Below are positions 1 through 8,472 of a stretch of DNA of 21,907 nucleotides, one piece after another. The stretch spans positions 1 through 21,907 of the forward strand of contig JAITEH010000119.1 of assembly GCA_031282125.1 (NCBI GenBank). Direction: 5' to 3'. This DNA is from Campylobacteraceae bacterium. GTDB taxonomy: Bacteria > Campylobacterota > Campylobacteria > Campylobacterales > Campylobacteraceae. Below the pieces are notes generated by a model. The model had not been told where the DNA came from, made no database searches, and saw only the letters and a program-made list of their open reading frames with translations. The stretch's first letter is position 1; each line of letters begins with the position of its first letter. The position numbers and the translations under genes were made by a program.

Positions 1-26
1 CCAAGTCCTATAATCCCAGCTGTCAA
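1..26 (-). CDS. tyrA: Start of probable prephenate dehydrogenase (partial)
   Basis: Only the first eight codons plus two bases are inside the window. Read on the minus strand, a TTG start follows an AAAGGA ribosome-binding site with a 6-nt spacer. The codons give M-T-A-G-I-I-G-L followed by a codon beginning GG, so probably G. This is the beginning of a Rossmann nucleotide-binding fold (G-x-I-G-L-G). Many oxidoreductases start this way, so the sequence alone does not identify the enzyme. The tyrA call (prephenate to 4-hydroxyphenylpyruvate, tyrosine synthesis) rests on my recollection that tyrA lies back-to-back with bamA in Campylobacter. It is divergent from bamA. Confidence 0.45.
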
Positions 27-113
27 TATATATCCTTTAAAACTTTGAATATTTATTATTAAAATGGTATTATACCTACTTTATTTTGCAAAATTTTGTT
101 TACGGATATTTTT
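27..113. promoter_or_regulatory. Divergent tyrA/bamA promoter region
   Basis: This is an AT-rich gap between two divergent starts. On the minus strand there is a perfect TATAAT at 74-69, which would place a transcript start near 62 and a leader of about 36 nt for the tyrA-like gene. The same bases lie in a small palindrome, GGTAT-T-ATACC (66-76), so a -10-like TATTAT also reads on the plus strand towards bamA. I see no convincing -35 for either gene. Campylobacterota vegetative promoters often lack one. Confidence 0.4.
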
Positions 114-2354
114 ATGAAAAAAGTTTTACTCTCTGTCGCCTGCATCACTGCTTTAGGCAATATGCTGTGCGCTAAGCAGATAAATGATATAAAATTTGAA
201 GGATTACTGTATCTCTCGCCCGAGACGGCTTTGGAGATGACAGGACTAAAAGTGGGGCAGCAAATAGATATAGATACGGTTGATAACGCCGTGAAGACTC
301 TATTTAGACAGCAATATTTTGAAGATATCTGGATAGAAGAGGAAGACGGAGTCCTTACTATACATCTTAGAGAGAAGCCGATTATCGCGAAAGTGGATAT
401 AGAAGGCATCGGCGATAGCGACAAGGAGTCTGTCAACTCTTTTTCAAACGTTAAAAAGGGCGAAATATACGACTTCAGCAAGATAGAGTTTGCCAAAGAA
501 CAGATAAAGAAATTTTATGAGTTGAAAGGTTTTTTTGATACTGTAGTAGATGTGGAGACGAACCGTTTCAATGAGCAAAGTATAGAGGTAAAGTTTAAAA
601 TTAACCGCGGTGAGAATATCATCATTAAAAGTGTAGATGTACATGGCGCGGATAAATTGGATTATAGTGATTTTGAACCCTCTATCGCCAATAAAGAGCG
701 CGAATTCATGGGGTGGATGTGGGGCAGAAACGACGGCAAAGTAAATCTTTTCGAATTAGAACAAGACGCTTCGAAAATCCGCGATATATATTATAAATAC
801 GGTTACTTGGACGCGAATGTCAGCGCGCCGTATTTGAGAGTATCTTTTGATAACTACAATGCCAAATTGGAGTACAAAGTCGATGAAGGTGAAAAGTATA
901 AAGTAGGCAGTACCGAGATAATTATCCCTGATAGTCTTATAAATATCGAAAAGGTAAAAAAAGATTTTGCGCTGCAAGGTAAAGATACGTTCGATATAGT
1001 CAAACTAAGAAGAGATGCCAAAAAACTTGAAGATATGGTAGCCGACCTTGGTTACGCTTATGTTAAAGTCTATCCTGATATCAAGAAAGACGCGCAAAAT
1101 AATATCGTGGACATCATCTATACCGTAACGCCTGCAGATAAAGTCTATATAAGAGACGTACGTATCATGGGCAACTCCGTAACGATAGATAGAGTTATAC
1201 GCCGAGACGTGTTTTTGGCTCCAAAAGATTTGTACAATAGAACGGATTTGAGAGATTCAAGAGATGCGCTTAGAAGAACGGGATATTTTGAAGATGTAAC
1301 TATCAAAGAAGAGAGAGTTTCTAAAGACGAGATAGATTTGGTGGTCGAAGTAAAAGAGAGACAAACGGGAACGATAGGCGGCGGTATAGGATACGGTTCA
1401 AGCGACGGGTTCTTGATAAACGCTTATGTCTCCGAAAATAATCTTTTAGGAAGCGGCGTAAGTACGTCGGTGAATGTAGAGCGTTCGGATAGAGAGTTGT
1501 CGGGCTCTATATCCATGGCAAATCCGCGCATTTTTGACTCTGCTTACAGTCTTGGCGGAAGCATTTATAGAAAAGATTATGACTATTATGATTATGATGA
1601 GCTGACAAGCGGTTTTTATATGTCGCTTGGACGCAGACTGGGACGCTATATATCGGCGTCTGTCAGATATACGTACGAGACTTCGGAGCTTAGCGATATC
1701 AGCGCGGCATTAAAGAACGATATAAAACACAATAAAGACACAAGCAATTATTTGGAAAAAGCTCTCAAAAGCTCTATTACGCCAAGCCTCTCATTTAACA
1801 ACACAGACGATTATTATCTGCCAAGACGCGGCGTATCTGCAAGCACCTCTTTTGAATTTGCAGGACTTGGCGGAGATCAGGAGTTCATGAAAAGTACGAC
1901 GAGATTTGCCGCATTTTACGGATTGGAAGATGCGATAGGGTATGATTTGATACTTAGATATAAAGCGCAGTTTGGCTGGATAGAGGAGGTTGGTTATCTG
2001 CCGTACAACGAAAAACTCTATCTTGGCGGCGTTGGTTCATTGAGAGGCTTTGATAGCAGCTCCATTTCTCCAAAAAATGCAGATGGCGCGCTTATCGGCG
2101 GTAAAATATCGTTTTTGAACTCCGTAGAACTTAGTTTTCCTATGGTGGAGAGGATAAAGATGCGCGGCGCATTGTTTGTTGATTACGGCGCGATAGGCAA
2201 TGAGGAGTTTGATGAGCAGCGCGCTTCGGCAGGAGCGGCGTTAGAGTGGATATCTCCGATGGGTCCGATACAATTCATCTTCGCCAGACCTCTTGTTAAA
2301 GAGTCCGGCGATAGGCTAAGCAGCTTTGAATTTACAATGGGAAGGACATTTTAG
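114..2354 (+). CDS. bamA: Outer membrane protein assembly factor BamA
   Basis: BamA is the Omp85-family insertase that folds beta-barrel proteins into the outer membrane. The start chosen is the ATG at 114, 18 nt inside the longest frame (which opens with TTG at 96), because it begins a clean signal peptide (MKKVLLSVACITALG..., cleavage probably after L-C-A near residue 20). The product is 746 residues. Five POTRA repeats occupy roughly residues 24-90, 91-170, 173-260, 265-343 and 346-420. Each has the usual pattern ending in G-Y/F-x-x-x-x-V/I ('LRRTGYFEDV' in the last). The barrel follows, with the loop-6 L-R-G-F motif near residue 645 (family V/I-R-G-F), and the protein ends in Phe, the standard outer-membrane C-terminal signal. 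Length is slightly below E. coli BamA (about 810). No lipoprotein partners (BamB-E) are encoded nearby. It converges with efp. Confidence 0.96.
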   Translation: MKKVLLSVACITALGNMLCAKQINDIKFEGLLYLSPETALEMTGLKVGQQIDIDTVDNAVKTLFRQQYFEDIWIEEEDGVLTIHLREKPIIAKVDIEGIGDSDKESVNSFSNVKKGEIYDFSKIEFAKEQIKKFYELKGFFDTVVDVETNRFNEQSIEVKFKINRGENIIIKSVDVHGADKLDYSDFEPSIANKEREFMGWMWGRNDGKVNLFELEQDASKIRDIYYKYGYLDANVSAPYLRVSFDNYNAKLEYKVDEGEKYKVGSTEIIIPDSLINIEKVKKDFALQGKDTFDIVKLRRDAKKLEDMVADLGYAYVKVYPDIKKDAQNNIVDIIYTVTPADKVYIRDVRIMGNSVTIDRVIRRDVFLAPKDLYNRTDLRDSRDALRRTGYFEDVTIKEERVSKDEIDLVVEVKERQTGTIGGGIGYGSSDGFLINAYVSENNLLGSGVSTSVNVERSDRELSGSISMANPRIFDSAYSLGGSIYRKDYDYYDYDELTSGFYMSLGRRLGRYISASVRYTYETSELSDISAALKNDIKHNKDTSNYLEKALKSSITPSLSFNNTDDYYLPRRGVSASTSFEFAGLGGDQEFMKSTTRFAAFYGLEDAIGYDLILRYKAQFGWIEEVGYLPYNEKLYLGGVGSLRGFDSSSISPKNADGALIGGKISFLNSVELSFPMVERIKMRGALFVDYGAIGNEEFDEQRASAGAALEWISPMGPIQFIFARPLVKESGDRLSSFEFTMGRTF

Positions 2355-2363
2355 CCGATAGGC

Positions 2364-2927
2364 TTATTTAACTTTCTCCAAGTACTCTCCGCGTACCGTA
2401 TCTACTCTTACGGTATCGCCTTCAAGCACATGAAACGGTACTTGTATAACCGCGCCGCTTTCTAAAGTGGCAGGTTTTCTGCCGCCTTGCGTGTCGCCTT
2501 TGAAGTTTGGCGGAGTGTCTTTTATCTTATACTCAACTACTTGAGGGATTTCAACGTCTATGGCGATATTGTTGTGGAAAAGCACTTCTACCGTCATGCC
2601 GTCAAGTATCCATTTGAGCAAATCCCCCATCTGCTCTTCGGATATCGCGACCTGCTCGTATGTAGCAGTGTCCATGAATTGCAGATTTTCGCCGTCGTCG
2701 TAAAGATATTGCATCGTCTTTTGCATGAGGTTGGGCTGTTCACACTTGTCGCCTGCATGAAAAGTCTTCTCTATGACTTTACCGTTTATGAAAGACTTAA
2801 TCTTAGCCCTTACAAACGCAGGCCCTTTTCCGGGTTTTACATGCTGATATTCCACTATTTTATATGGTACGCCGTCCAACTCTATCTTTAACCCTTTTTT
2901 TAAATCGCCCATTGAGTATGAAGCCAC
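2364..2927 (-). CDS. efp: Translation elongation factor P
   Basis: EF-P binds the ribosome between the P and E sites and relieves stalling at consecutive prolines. The 187-residue product has the full three-domain length: an N-terminal KOW-like domain (about 3-62) and two OB folds. The loop V-K-P-G-K-G-P-A-F carries Lys34, the residue that is post-translationally modified in bacteria using EpmA. No modification enzyme is encoded in this window. The start is a GTG at 2927-2925, set by an AGGAG ribosome-binding site six nt upstream; an in-frame ATG at codon 6 is less likely. It lies 17 bp downstream of serA and is probably cotranscribed with it. The membrane protein at 20548-21276 contains a Pro-Pro-Pro run and would be a predicted client. 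Confidence 0.97.
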   Translation of the reverse strand: MASYSMGDLKKGLKIELDGVPYKIVEYQHVKPGKGPAFVRAKIKSFINGKVIEKTFHAGDKCEQPNLMQKTMQYLYDDGENLQFMDTATYEQVAISEEQMGDLLKWILDGMTVEVLFHNNIAIDVEIPQVVEYKIKDTPPNFKGDTQGGRKPATLESGAVIQVPFHVLEGDTVRVDTVRGEYLEKVK

Positions 2928-2944
2928 TTTTTTCTCCTGTTAAT

Positions 2945-4528
2945 TTATATGTTTACGCTTTGCGCCCAAATACAATTTGGAAGCTCGTTTAGTTTTGCTA
3001 GAAGCTCTTTGGTGATGACTTGGTCTATTAGTATAACTGCAAGCGCCAGTCCATCGCTTCCACGTCCTAAGCGAAAATCGGCTATGTTGATACTGTTTTG
3101 CGCCAAAAGCGTACTTATAGACGCGATAACGCCAGGTACGTCTCTATTTTTAAATATTATCATTTTGCCTTTTGGCTTAAAATCGGTCTTAAAGCCGTTG
3201 ATATCTACGATTCTTTGTTCATCTTCGCCAAATACCGTGCCGCTTACCTGCGCAACGCCTTTATCGGTTGAGATTTTAACCGTTACTTTATTGCTGTAAC
3301 CGCTGGCAGGCAGGACTTTGGAGCTTGTGTCTATTTTCGTCTTGGCAGCCACATAAGCAGCATTTACGTAATTGATATTATCTCCCAAAGACTCTTTTAA
3401 TGCCCCGACAATCGCAAAAGTCAATAGTGAATCTACATGTTCGCTGACCGTTCCTTCGCCCTCTATATGAATGCCTAAAATCGGTCGTTTATATATCTGC
3501 GCGGCCAAAAAGCTTATCTTTTGCACCAGCTCAAGATACGGCGCTACGGAGTCGGGCAAATCTTCAGTTTTAATAGGAAGATTGAGCGCATTAGGATAAC
3601 TCACGCCCCTTGCGGCCAATATCGCGGCTTCTGCGGCGGCGATAGCTATCTTCTCTTGAGACTCTAAAGTATTTGCGCCAAGATGCGGCGTTACCGTGAC
3701 ATTGTCAAGGTCTAAAAGAGGATTATCCAAAGCGGGCTCTTTTGAAAATACGTCGATGCCTGCAAAAGCTACATGACCGCTTTTTAAGCCCTCGACGAGA
3801 GCCTCTTCATTATATAGTCCGCCGCGCGCTACATTGATGAGCCTTACGCCCTTTTTCATTTTGGCGATTTCGGCTTTGCCTATTATATTGATAGTCTCTT
3901 TTGTTTTTGGTGTATGGATAGTGATAAAATCACATGCTAAAATATCGTCAAAATTTTCCGTATATGTCATGCCAAAATCAGTTACTTTATTGCTTTGGAT
4001 ATATGGGTCGTACGCTACGATGTCCATGCCAAAAGCTTTGGCGCGCACAGCTACGCGGCTTCCTATATTGCCAAATCCTATGACGCCTAGTTTTTTACCA
4101 AACAGTTCGATGCCGTACCATTTTTCACGCTTCCATGTTCTATCTTGCTTTAATGCATTGTGCGCGTAAGGAAAACTTCGCGCCGTTGATAATATATGCG
4201 TCATGGTAAGCTCTACGGCGGCTATTGTGTTTGCGGTCGGGACGTTCATAGCAATCACACCTTTTTTGCTGCATTCGTCCAAATCCACATTATCCACGCC
4301 AACGCCTGCACGTACTACCGCATTTAATTTTTTGGCGGCGTCTAAAAACTTATTATCCACATCGGTAGGACTTCTTGTGATAGCTACGTCGGCATCTTTT
4401 AAAAATTCACCCAGACTATCTTTTGCGACTGCAGTCGCATCAATCACTATGATATCACTCTCTTTTTTTAAAAGCTCAAAGCCTTTTTCGTGAATAGTAT
4501 CACATACAACAATCTTTTTTTGCTTCAC
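2945..4528 (-). CDS. serA: D-3-phosphoglycerate dehydrogenase
   Basis: SerA oxidises 3-phosphoglycerate to 3-phosphohydroxypyruvate with NAD+, the first step of serine synthesis. I chose the GTG at 4528 (MKQKKIVVCDTIHEKG...), giving 527 residues, the usual length of the long bacterial SerA type. It has an AAAGG ribosome-binding site eight nt upstream. The frame is open further upstream (to 4585), but that extension reads through a hairpin terminator. Visible parts: NAD-binding G-F-G-N-I-G near residue 150; catalytic Arg in 'NVARGG' (about 233), Glu in 'SKEPAL' (about 262) and His in 'TPHLGANT' (about 280); then an intervening (ASB) domain and a C-terminal ACT domain (about 455-527, starting near 'GKMIIFKNRDVPGV'), which commonly binds serine for feedback inhibition. 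efp follows closely. Confidence 0.96.
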   Translation of the reverse strand: MKQKKIVVCDTIHEKGFELLKKESDIIVIDATAVAKDSLGEFLKDADVAITRSPTDVDNKFLDAAKKLNAVVRAGVGVDNVDLDECSKKGVIAMNVPTANTIAAVELTMTHILSTARSFPYAHNALKQDRTWKREKWYGIELFGKKLGVIGFGNIGSRVAVRAKAFGMDIVAYDPYIQSNKVTDFGMTYTENFDDILACDFITIHTPKTKETINIIGKAEIAKMKKGVRLINVARGGLYNEEALVEGLKSGHVAFAGIDVFSKEPALDNPLLDLDNVTVTPHLGANTLESQEKIAIAAAEAAILAARGVSYPNALNLPIKTEDLPDSVAPYLELVQKISFLAAQIYKRPILGIHIEGEGTVSEHVDSLLTFAIVGALKESLGDNINYVNAAYVAAKTKIDTSSKVLPASGYSNKVTVKISTDKGVAQVSGTVFGEDEQRIVDINGFKTDFKPKGKMIIFKNRDVPGVIASISTLLAQNSINIADFRLGRGSDGLALAVILIDQVITKELLAKLNELPNCIWAQSVNI

Positions 4529-4560
4529 TGAAACAACCTTTTGAAATCTTTTTTGCATAT

Positions 4561-4595
4561 AAAAGCCGCTTTGGAAATGTCTCACAGCGGCTTTT
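4561..4595 (-). terminator. Hairpin terminator between rpsA and serA
   Basis: A perfect 10-bp inverted repeat, AAAAGCCGCT / AGCGGCTTTT, with a 15-nt loop lies 10 nt after the rpsA stop. Read on the minus strand the 3' arm ends in TTTT, then ATATGC. The stem is GC-rich at its core with A/T ends, typical of an intrinsic terminator, although the U-run is short. It would limit read-through from rpsA into serA-efp. Its position inside the longest possible serA frame is a strong argument for the shorter serA start. Confidence 0.72.
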
Positions 4596-4604
4596 GGCGT
4601 AACT

Positions 4605-6296
4605 CTATTTTAGCTGGTCTTTTATAATATCACCTAAAGTCATTTTATCATCTTTGTTTATCTTGCTTAAAGTTTCGCGCTCTTTGATTTTGGAGAGTCT
4701 TTTTACGGATAGGCGTATGCGATTTTTCTTTTCGTCTATAAAGACTATGGCTGCTTCTATCTCGTCTCCTACTTTCAATTCGTCAACGTTAAGACTGCCA
4801 AAGTCCTCTTTGCGTATAAGCGCGTCCACGCCGTCTTGAAGCTCTACAAACAGACCGAAATCTTTTATATCAAGGATTTTGCCGTTTACTACGTCCGCAC
4901 TGCCGAATTTTTTAGCGTACTTTTGTATCGGACTTTCTTGAAGCTCTTTGCGGCTTAATGAGATTTTCTCATTTTCGGTATCTATCTTGATGATTTTGAC
5001 TTCAACCTCGTCGCCCTCTTTAAACAACTCTTTGCATCTGTCGTTTCTGTTCCATGAAGCGTCTTCATTGTGCAGCAATCCCTCTATGGTGCCGATTTTC
5101 ATGAATGCTCCGAAGTTTGTCAATGTCGTTACGGTGCCTTTTATGATATCGCCGACTTTGTGAGTTTTGATAAAATCGTCAAATGGTTTTGGGAGTACGT
5201 TTTTCAAAGATACGCGAAGACGTCTGCCTTTTATGTCTATCTCTATAACTTCAACGTCTATCTGCTGACCTTCGCTGATATAATCTTTGGGATGTTTGAT
5301 ATTTTTGTCCCATGAGATTTCGGAAATATGCAAAAAGCCTTCAACATCGTTGCCCAAATCGACAAATGCGCCGTAAGGTTCTATATTGCTGACAGTTACT
5401 TGTATAACGTCTTTTTCAACAAGTTGGTCTTCTATCTCTTTCCAAGGGTCAGGCTGCGCTAGCTTGATGGACAACGAAAGATGTCTTTTCTCTTTGTCGT
5501 AACCGATAGCTTTTACCAGAACTCTATCGCCCTCTTTATAAAATGAGCTCGGATTCACAGGACCTTTGTAGCTTATCTCGCTGTAATGCACAAGTCCGTC
5601 TGCTCCGCCGACATCCACAAACATACCGTAAGTTGTAATTCTCTTAACCACACCCTCTATGGCTTCATCTTTTTCCATCAACTCTTGGATAACGTCTTTT
5701 CGTCTTTTTCGCTCTTCATCTAACGGTTTTTTTCTTGAAACTATGATAGATTCGTTCTCTTTATCTACTTTCAAAACAGAAACTTTGATAGTTTTGCCGC
5801 TCAATGTTTGCGGGTCTCTGACCGCTACTTGCGAACGGGGCAGGAAAAACTCTACGCCATCGCTGTTTTCAACGATAAGGCCGCCTTTGTTTTTGCCTAC
5901 GACTTTTGCATCAAACAGAATATTTTCACTCTCGTTAAAGTTATCTATGAAAGCTTTTACTTTCTCTTTTTTAATAGCTTTTTTGTGAGAAACTATTGGT
6001 TTTTCGTTTCTAAATCCTGTTATGACAACTTTTATAACGTCGCCTACTTTGTGAGTAAGGTTACCCTCGGCATCTCTAATCTCGGAAGTGTAGAGTCTTC
6101 CGTCGCTTTTTTTGCCGACGTCAACTAACGTTACATCGTCTTTAATCTCGACAATGACGCCGTCCACGGTTACTTCATTGTCCACTTCTTTGCCTGACTC
6201 AAACTCCTCCAGCATAGTTGCAAAATCTATATCCTCTACGAATTCTGCCGTATCCTTGGTGCTGTCTTGAACATTATTGTTCACCTCTTTTGCCAT
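4605..6296 (-). CDS. rpsA: 30S ribosomal protein S1
   Basis: S1 binds mRNA leaders and unfolds them on the 30S subunit. The 563-residue product has six S1/OB repeats at about 40-104, 124-188, 211-277, 296-364, 381-449 and 468-532. Repeats 3-6 show the classic G-x-x-x-x-I-x-x-Y/F-G-x-F-V-x-x pattern ('GVVKRITTYGMFVDVG', 'VSNIEPYGAFVDLG', 'TVTTLTNFGAFMKIG', 'ILDIKDFGLFVEL'). Repeats 1 and 2 are more divergent, as expected for the ribosome-docking end. The ATG is preceded by AAGGA with five nt spacing. A promoter-like element lies at the end of ispH, so it can be transcribed separately from the pheS operon. The hairpin at 4561-4595 ends the transcript. Confidence 0.96.
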   Translation of the reverse strand: MAKEVNNNVQDSTKDTAEFVEDIDFATMLEEFESGKEVDNEVTVDGVIVEIKDDVTLVDVGKKSDGRLYTSEIRDAEGNLTHKVGDVIKVVITGFRNEKPIVSHKKAIKKEKVKAFIDNFNESENILFDAKVVGKNKGGLIVENSDGVEFFLPRSQVAVRDPQTLSGKTIKVSVLKVDKENESIIVSRKKPLDEERKRRKDVIQELMEKDEAIEGVVKRITTYGMFVDVGGADGLVHYSEISYKGPVNPSSFYKEGDRVLVKAIGYDKEKRHLSLSIKLAQPDPWKEIEDQLVEKDVIQVTVSNIEPYGAFVDLGNDVEGFLHISEISWDKNIKHPKDYISEGQQIDVEVIEIDIKGRRLRVSLKNVLPKPFDDFIKTHKVGDIIKGTVTTLTNFGAFMKIGTIEGLLHNEDASWNRNDRCKELFKEGDEVEVKIIKIDTENEKISLSRKELQESPIQKYAKKFGSADVVNGKILDIKDFGLFVELQDGVDALIRKEDFGSLNVDELKVGDEIEAAIVFIDEKKNRIRLSVKRLSKIKERETLSKINKDDKMTLGDIIKDQLK

Positions 6297-6360
6297 TCTT
6301 TTCCTTTTTTGGTGTGATTTTTATTCGCTTTGGTAAAACTAAAACGGAATCAAAGTTAAT

Positions 6361-6390
6361 ATTATACTTTAATTTCTCTGATTTTTTCAA
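6361..6390 (-). promoter_or_regulatory. Predicted rpsA promoter inside the ispH 3' end
   Basis: On the minus strand TTGAAA (6390-6385) and a perfect TATAAT (6366-6361) are separated by 18 nt, a good sigma-70-type match. The -10 overlaps the ispH stop codon. A start near 6354 would leave a leader of about 57 nt before the rpsA ATG. This fits the need for high, independent expression of S1 downstream of biosynthetic genes. Confidence 0.6.
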
Positions 6391-7198
6391 TAATTTTTTC
6401 AATAATCCAATCAGGCGTTGAAGCCCCAGCTGTTATGCCGCATATTTTTTTGCCCGTAAACCACGAAAAATTCAGCTCTTTGTCGTTTTCCACAAGAAAA
6501 CTGTCTTTGCAATATTCTTTAACAATTCTATATAATTGTTTCGTGTTTGAAGAGTTTTTTCCGCCGATAACTATGACAATGTCAGACTGTCTTGCCAACT
6601 CGCGCGCCGCATCTTGGTTTTCAAAAGTAGCGTTGCAGATAGTGTTAAAAACTCTCACTTCTTTACAGGATATAATCAAAAAATCCGCAATTTTTAGAAA
6701 TTCATCGGCATTTCGCGTTGTTTGCGATACAAGGGCGATTTTGTTTGTGAAATCTATCCCGTCCAAATCTTCGATATTTAACACTACATGAACGTTATCA
6801 TGTATGCTGTAACTTTTGACGCTTTTAACTTCTGGGTGATTTTTGTCGCCGAAGATGATTATCGTATAGCCTTGCGCGCTCATCTCTTCGCAAATTTTTT
6901 GCGGTTTTGTAACAAACGGGCAGGTGGCGTTTATAATCTCTATATTTAACCTCTTCAAAGCCTCCAAATCCTCTTTTTGGATACCGTGCGTACGAATAAT
7001 CGCTTTTTTGATGTCATGCGCCTCTTCGACGCTGTTTAGAGTGCTTACGTTAAAATTATTTTTTAATCTCAAAATCTCTTCGTTATTGTGTATCAAAGGT
7101 CCTATTGTAGAGGCTCCGGGGGCATTTTCGGCTATTTTGATGGCTCTTTTGACGCCAAAACAAAAACCGTAATTTCTGGCTAATTTTATCTGTATCAT
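6362..7198 (-). CDS. ispH: 4-hydroxy-3-methylbut-2-enyl diphosphate reductase
   Basis: IspH (LytB) is the last enzyme of the MEP isoprenoid pathway. It reduces HMBPP to IPP and DMAPP using an iron-sulfur cluster. The 278-residue product keeps the three cluster cysteines: Cys13 in 'NYGFCFGV', Cys93 in '[11 protein letters not shown]' and Cys188 in '[11 protein letters not shown]'. It also keeps the substrate-binding His37 ('PLIHNNE'), His71 ('RTHG') and His121-x-Glu123 ('NHPEV'). The ATG overlaps the aroA stop in an ATGA, so translation is probably coupled; a GGTGAG-like site precedes it. No other MEP-pathway gene is in the window. Confidence 0.97.
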   Translation of the reverse strand: MIQIKLARNYGFCFGVKRAIKIAENAPGASTIGPLIHNNEEILRLKNNFNVSTLNSVEEAHDIKKAIIRTHGIQKEDLEALKRLNIEIINATCPFVTKPQKICEEMSAQGYTIIIFGDKNHPEVKSVKSYSIHDNVHVVLNIEDLDGIDFTNKIALVSQTTRNADEFLKIADFLIISCKEVRVFNTICNATFENQDAARELARQSDIVIVIGGKNSSNTKQLYRIVKEYCKDSFLVENDKELNFSWFTGKKICGITAGASTPDWIIEKIIEKIREIKV

Positions 7199-8472
7199 TC
7201 AACTCTCACCAGTCTTTTTAAAATATCGATAAAATTTGGAAACGACGTGTTTATGCACTCTGTGTCGATTATCTCTCCACCGCACAAAAGCGAAGCTATA
7301 GCAAAACTCATGGCGATTCTGTGGTCGCCGAAGCTGTTAAATCGAGCCTTTTTGAGCGTGCCGCCTTCTATATCGTATCCATCTTCGCGCTCATCCGCAT
7401 TAATGCCGCAAAGTTTTAAATTTTTAACGACTGCGCTTATCCTGTCGCTCTCTTTTACTCTAAGCTCTTTTGCGTTTTTGACGCTGCTTGTACCAGAAGC
7501 AACGGCAAAAGCTATGGAAAGAGCGGGGAGTTCGTCTATAAGCCATGAGATATTTTCGCTGACTTCTACGGCTTTTAACGGTGCATACCGCACTATGATA
7601 TCGCCGATACTCTCGTATTTATCCTCTTTTTGCACAAACTCTATGAGCGTTCCCATCCGCTGTAAGACTTTAAAAGCCTCTATGCGCGTTTTATTTAAAA
7701 GCATATTTTTTAAAACCACTTTAGAGTCTGGGATAATCGCGGCGGCAACTGCGAAGAAAAATGCGCTCGAAGGGTCGGCAGGTACGGTGATATCTAGAGG
7801 AGAGAGCGGTTTTTTGGGCGGATGAATGATGATTTTGCCATTTTCATATCCTATATCGACGCCCATGCCTTTTAGCATTCTCTCAGTATGGTCGCGGCTA
7901 AGTTCTGGTTCAGTAAAAAAGCTTGGCGCATCTGCATTCAGCGCGCTCAAAATCAATGCGCTTTTTACTTGAGCCGAGGCAATGCGGCTTTTATAATCAA
8001 ACGGTTTTAGTTTTGCGCCTCTGATACAAATCGGCGATAAATCGCCGTTGTTCCTGCCGTCTATATCTGCGCCTATCTCTTTTAGAGGCTGTGAGACTCT
8101 CTTCATGGGGCGGCTTGCCAGATATTTGTCGCCGTGCAAAACAAAAAATCCGTCCGCACTACTCAAAAATCCCATCAATAACCGCATAGCAGTTCCGCTG
8201 TTGCCGCAGTCAAGCACTAGAGGGGGTTCGATGATTTTTGAGGGCGGAGAGATACACAAAACGCCCTCTTCATTGTCTATTTTTGCGCCCAATGATCGGA
8301 CGATATTTAGCGTGCAAAGCGTATCTTCTGCCTGCAGATAATTTCTGATAACCGAAGTTTTGTCGCTTAAAAGCGAAAATATCGCGCATCTATGCGATAT
8401 TGATTTGTCTGAGGCTATATCGGTTATGACTTCATCGAAAGCTTTAGCTTTTTCTATCTTTAAAATACTCAT
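7195..8472 (-). CDS. aroA: 3-phosphoshikimate 1-carboxyvinyltransferase (EPSP synthase)
   Basis: AroA transfers enolpyruvate from PEP to shikimate-3-phosphate, giving EPSP on the way to chorismate and the aromatic amino acids. The 425-residue protein shows the active-site set: Lys23-Ser24 and Arg28 ('DKSISHR'), '[13 protein letters not shown]' (about 89-101), Arg121 ('SRPMKR'), Asp313-Glu314 ('LIDELPA'), Lys340-Glu341...Arg344 ('RVKESDR') and 'GDHRIAM' (382-388). The N-S-G-T loop resembles the Gram-positive-type enzymes more than E. coli AroA (N-A-G-T); I draw no conclusion about inhibitor sensitivity. Its ATG overlaps the pheT stop (ATGA), and its own stop overlaps ispH in the same way. AroA feeds synthesis of the Phe used by the upstream PheST genes. 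Confidence 0.97.
   Translation of the reverse strand: MSILKIEKAKAFDEVITDIASDKSISHRCAIFSLLSDKTSVIRNYLQAEDTLCTLNIVRSLGAKIDNEEGVLCISPPSKIIEPPLVLDCGNSGTAMRLLMGFLSSADGFFVLHGDKYLASRPMKRVSQPLKEIGADIDGRNNGDLSPICIRGAKLKPFDYKSRIASAQVKSALILSALNADAPSFFTEPELSRDHTERMLKGMGVDIGYENGKIIIHPPKKPLSPLDITVPADPSSAFFFAVAAAIIPDSKVVLKNMLLNKTRIEAFKVLQRMGTLIEFVQKEDKYESIGDIIVRYAPLKAVEVSENISWLIDELPALSIAFAVASGTSSVKNAKELRVKESDRISAVVKNLKLCGINADEREDGYDIEGGTLKKARFNSFGDHRIAMSFAIASLLCGGEIIDTECINTSFPNFIDILKRLVRVE

Noticed and set aside
2352..2366. Small hairpin AGCC-GATA-GGCT between bamA and efp
   Set aside because: Only four base pairs and no proper U-run; not enough to call a bidirectional terminator.
7247..7825. A 192-codon plus-strand frame inside aroA
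   Set aside because: It mirrors conserved AroA codons; the Ser/Leu-rich translation looks like no protein family.
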